From Pasteurellaceae bacterium (GTDB lineage: Bacteria; Pseudomonadota; Gammaproteobacteria; Enterobacterales; Pasteurellaceae): a DNA stretch of 41,407 nucleotides. Positions 41,341 to 41,407 of this stretch are shown piece after piece; the stretch's first letter is position 1; each line of letters opens with the position of its first letter. Both the position numbers and the translations under genes were made by a program. The notes under the pieces are model-generated. The model worked only from the letters and a program-made list of their open reading frames with translations. It was not told the DNA's origin and made no database searches. The DNA lies in the NCBI GenBank assembly GCA_030528525.1, contig JAUMYT010000017.1, forward strand, positions 1 through 41,407. Reading direction: 5' to 3'.

Positions 41341-41407
41341 ATCCAAGAAAATCAAAAAATTTAAAAGAAAATGTCAAAAATGTTAATTACTTAACACTTT
41401 TTCTCTG

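Overview
The window looks like chromosomal DNA of a Pasteurellaceae bacterium, most likely from the Mannheimia / Actinobacillus pleuropneumoniae side of the family. The reasons are the protein-D-like GlpQ lipoprotein, the HI0073/HI0074-type gene pair, the TGTGA-N6-TCACA CRP sites and a very dense uptake-signal-like repeat. No rRNA, tRNA or CRISPR array was seen.

Layout. 1-1.69 kb: a decayed prophage or plasmid edge with a HigBA-type toxin-antitoxin pair and a shortened terminase small-subunit gene. 1.69-3.8 kb: tenA-like, mioC and a patatin-like phospholipase gene. 3.95-13.95 kb: a glycerol / glycerol-3-phosphate block, with glpFK and glpTQ leftward and glpABC rightward from a divergent promoter holding two perfect CRP sites. 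14.1-25.4 kb: an L-fucose block on the minus strand. It has aldA, a three-gene sugar ABC importer, fucIKUA and a DeoR-family regulator. Imported sugar would pass through FucU, FucI, FucK and FucA to DHAP plus L-lactaldehyde. AldA would oxidise the lactaldehyde, and the glp genes also feed DHAP, so the two blocks converge on triose phosphate under CRP control.

25.46-25.83 kb is a convincing chromosomal origin (oriC): three perfect DnaA boxes, one near-match, twelve GATC sites in about 260 bp and an AT-rich stretch beside mnmG. Gene direction mostly switches here from leftward to rightward. 25.9-30.8 kb is an mnmG-rsmG operon into which a fic gene and a HepT/MntA (type VII) toxin-antitoxin pair have been placed, followed by an esterase gene. 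30.8-33.0 kb is an island of small modules: a frameshifted PemK/ChpB toxin with its antitoxin, VapBC, and an XRE regulator divergent from a 59-residue membrane protein. 33.1-35.1 kb encodes a second esterase and an ATP-grasp ligase. 35.3-41.3 kb is a chaperone-usher fimbrial operon. It has two paralogous pilins, each behind a duplicated leader with a T14 or T16 tract, then chaperone, usher and a two-domain tip-type subunit.

The most striking pattern is a 33-bp dispersed repeat with 22 clear copies plus a few degenerate ones. It begins CAAGGGG(G) and ends near TTTTGCAAAA. It has the architecture of the Apl-type DNA uptake signal sequence but a G where the canonical core ACAAGCGGT has a C. Copies occur between genes, in inverted pairs, nested inside REP-like elements and within coding sequence; two provide stop codons and one overlaps a start codon. 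I read it as a candidate divergent uptake-signal dialect.
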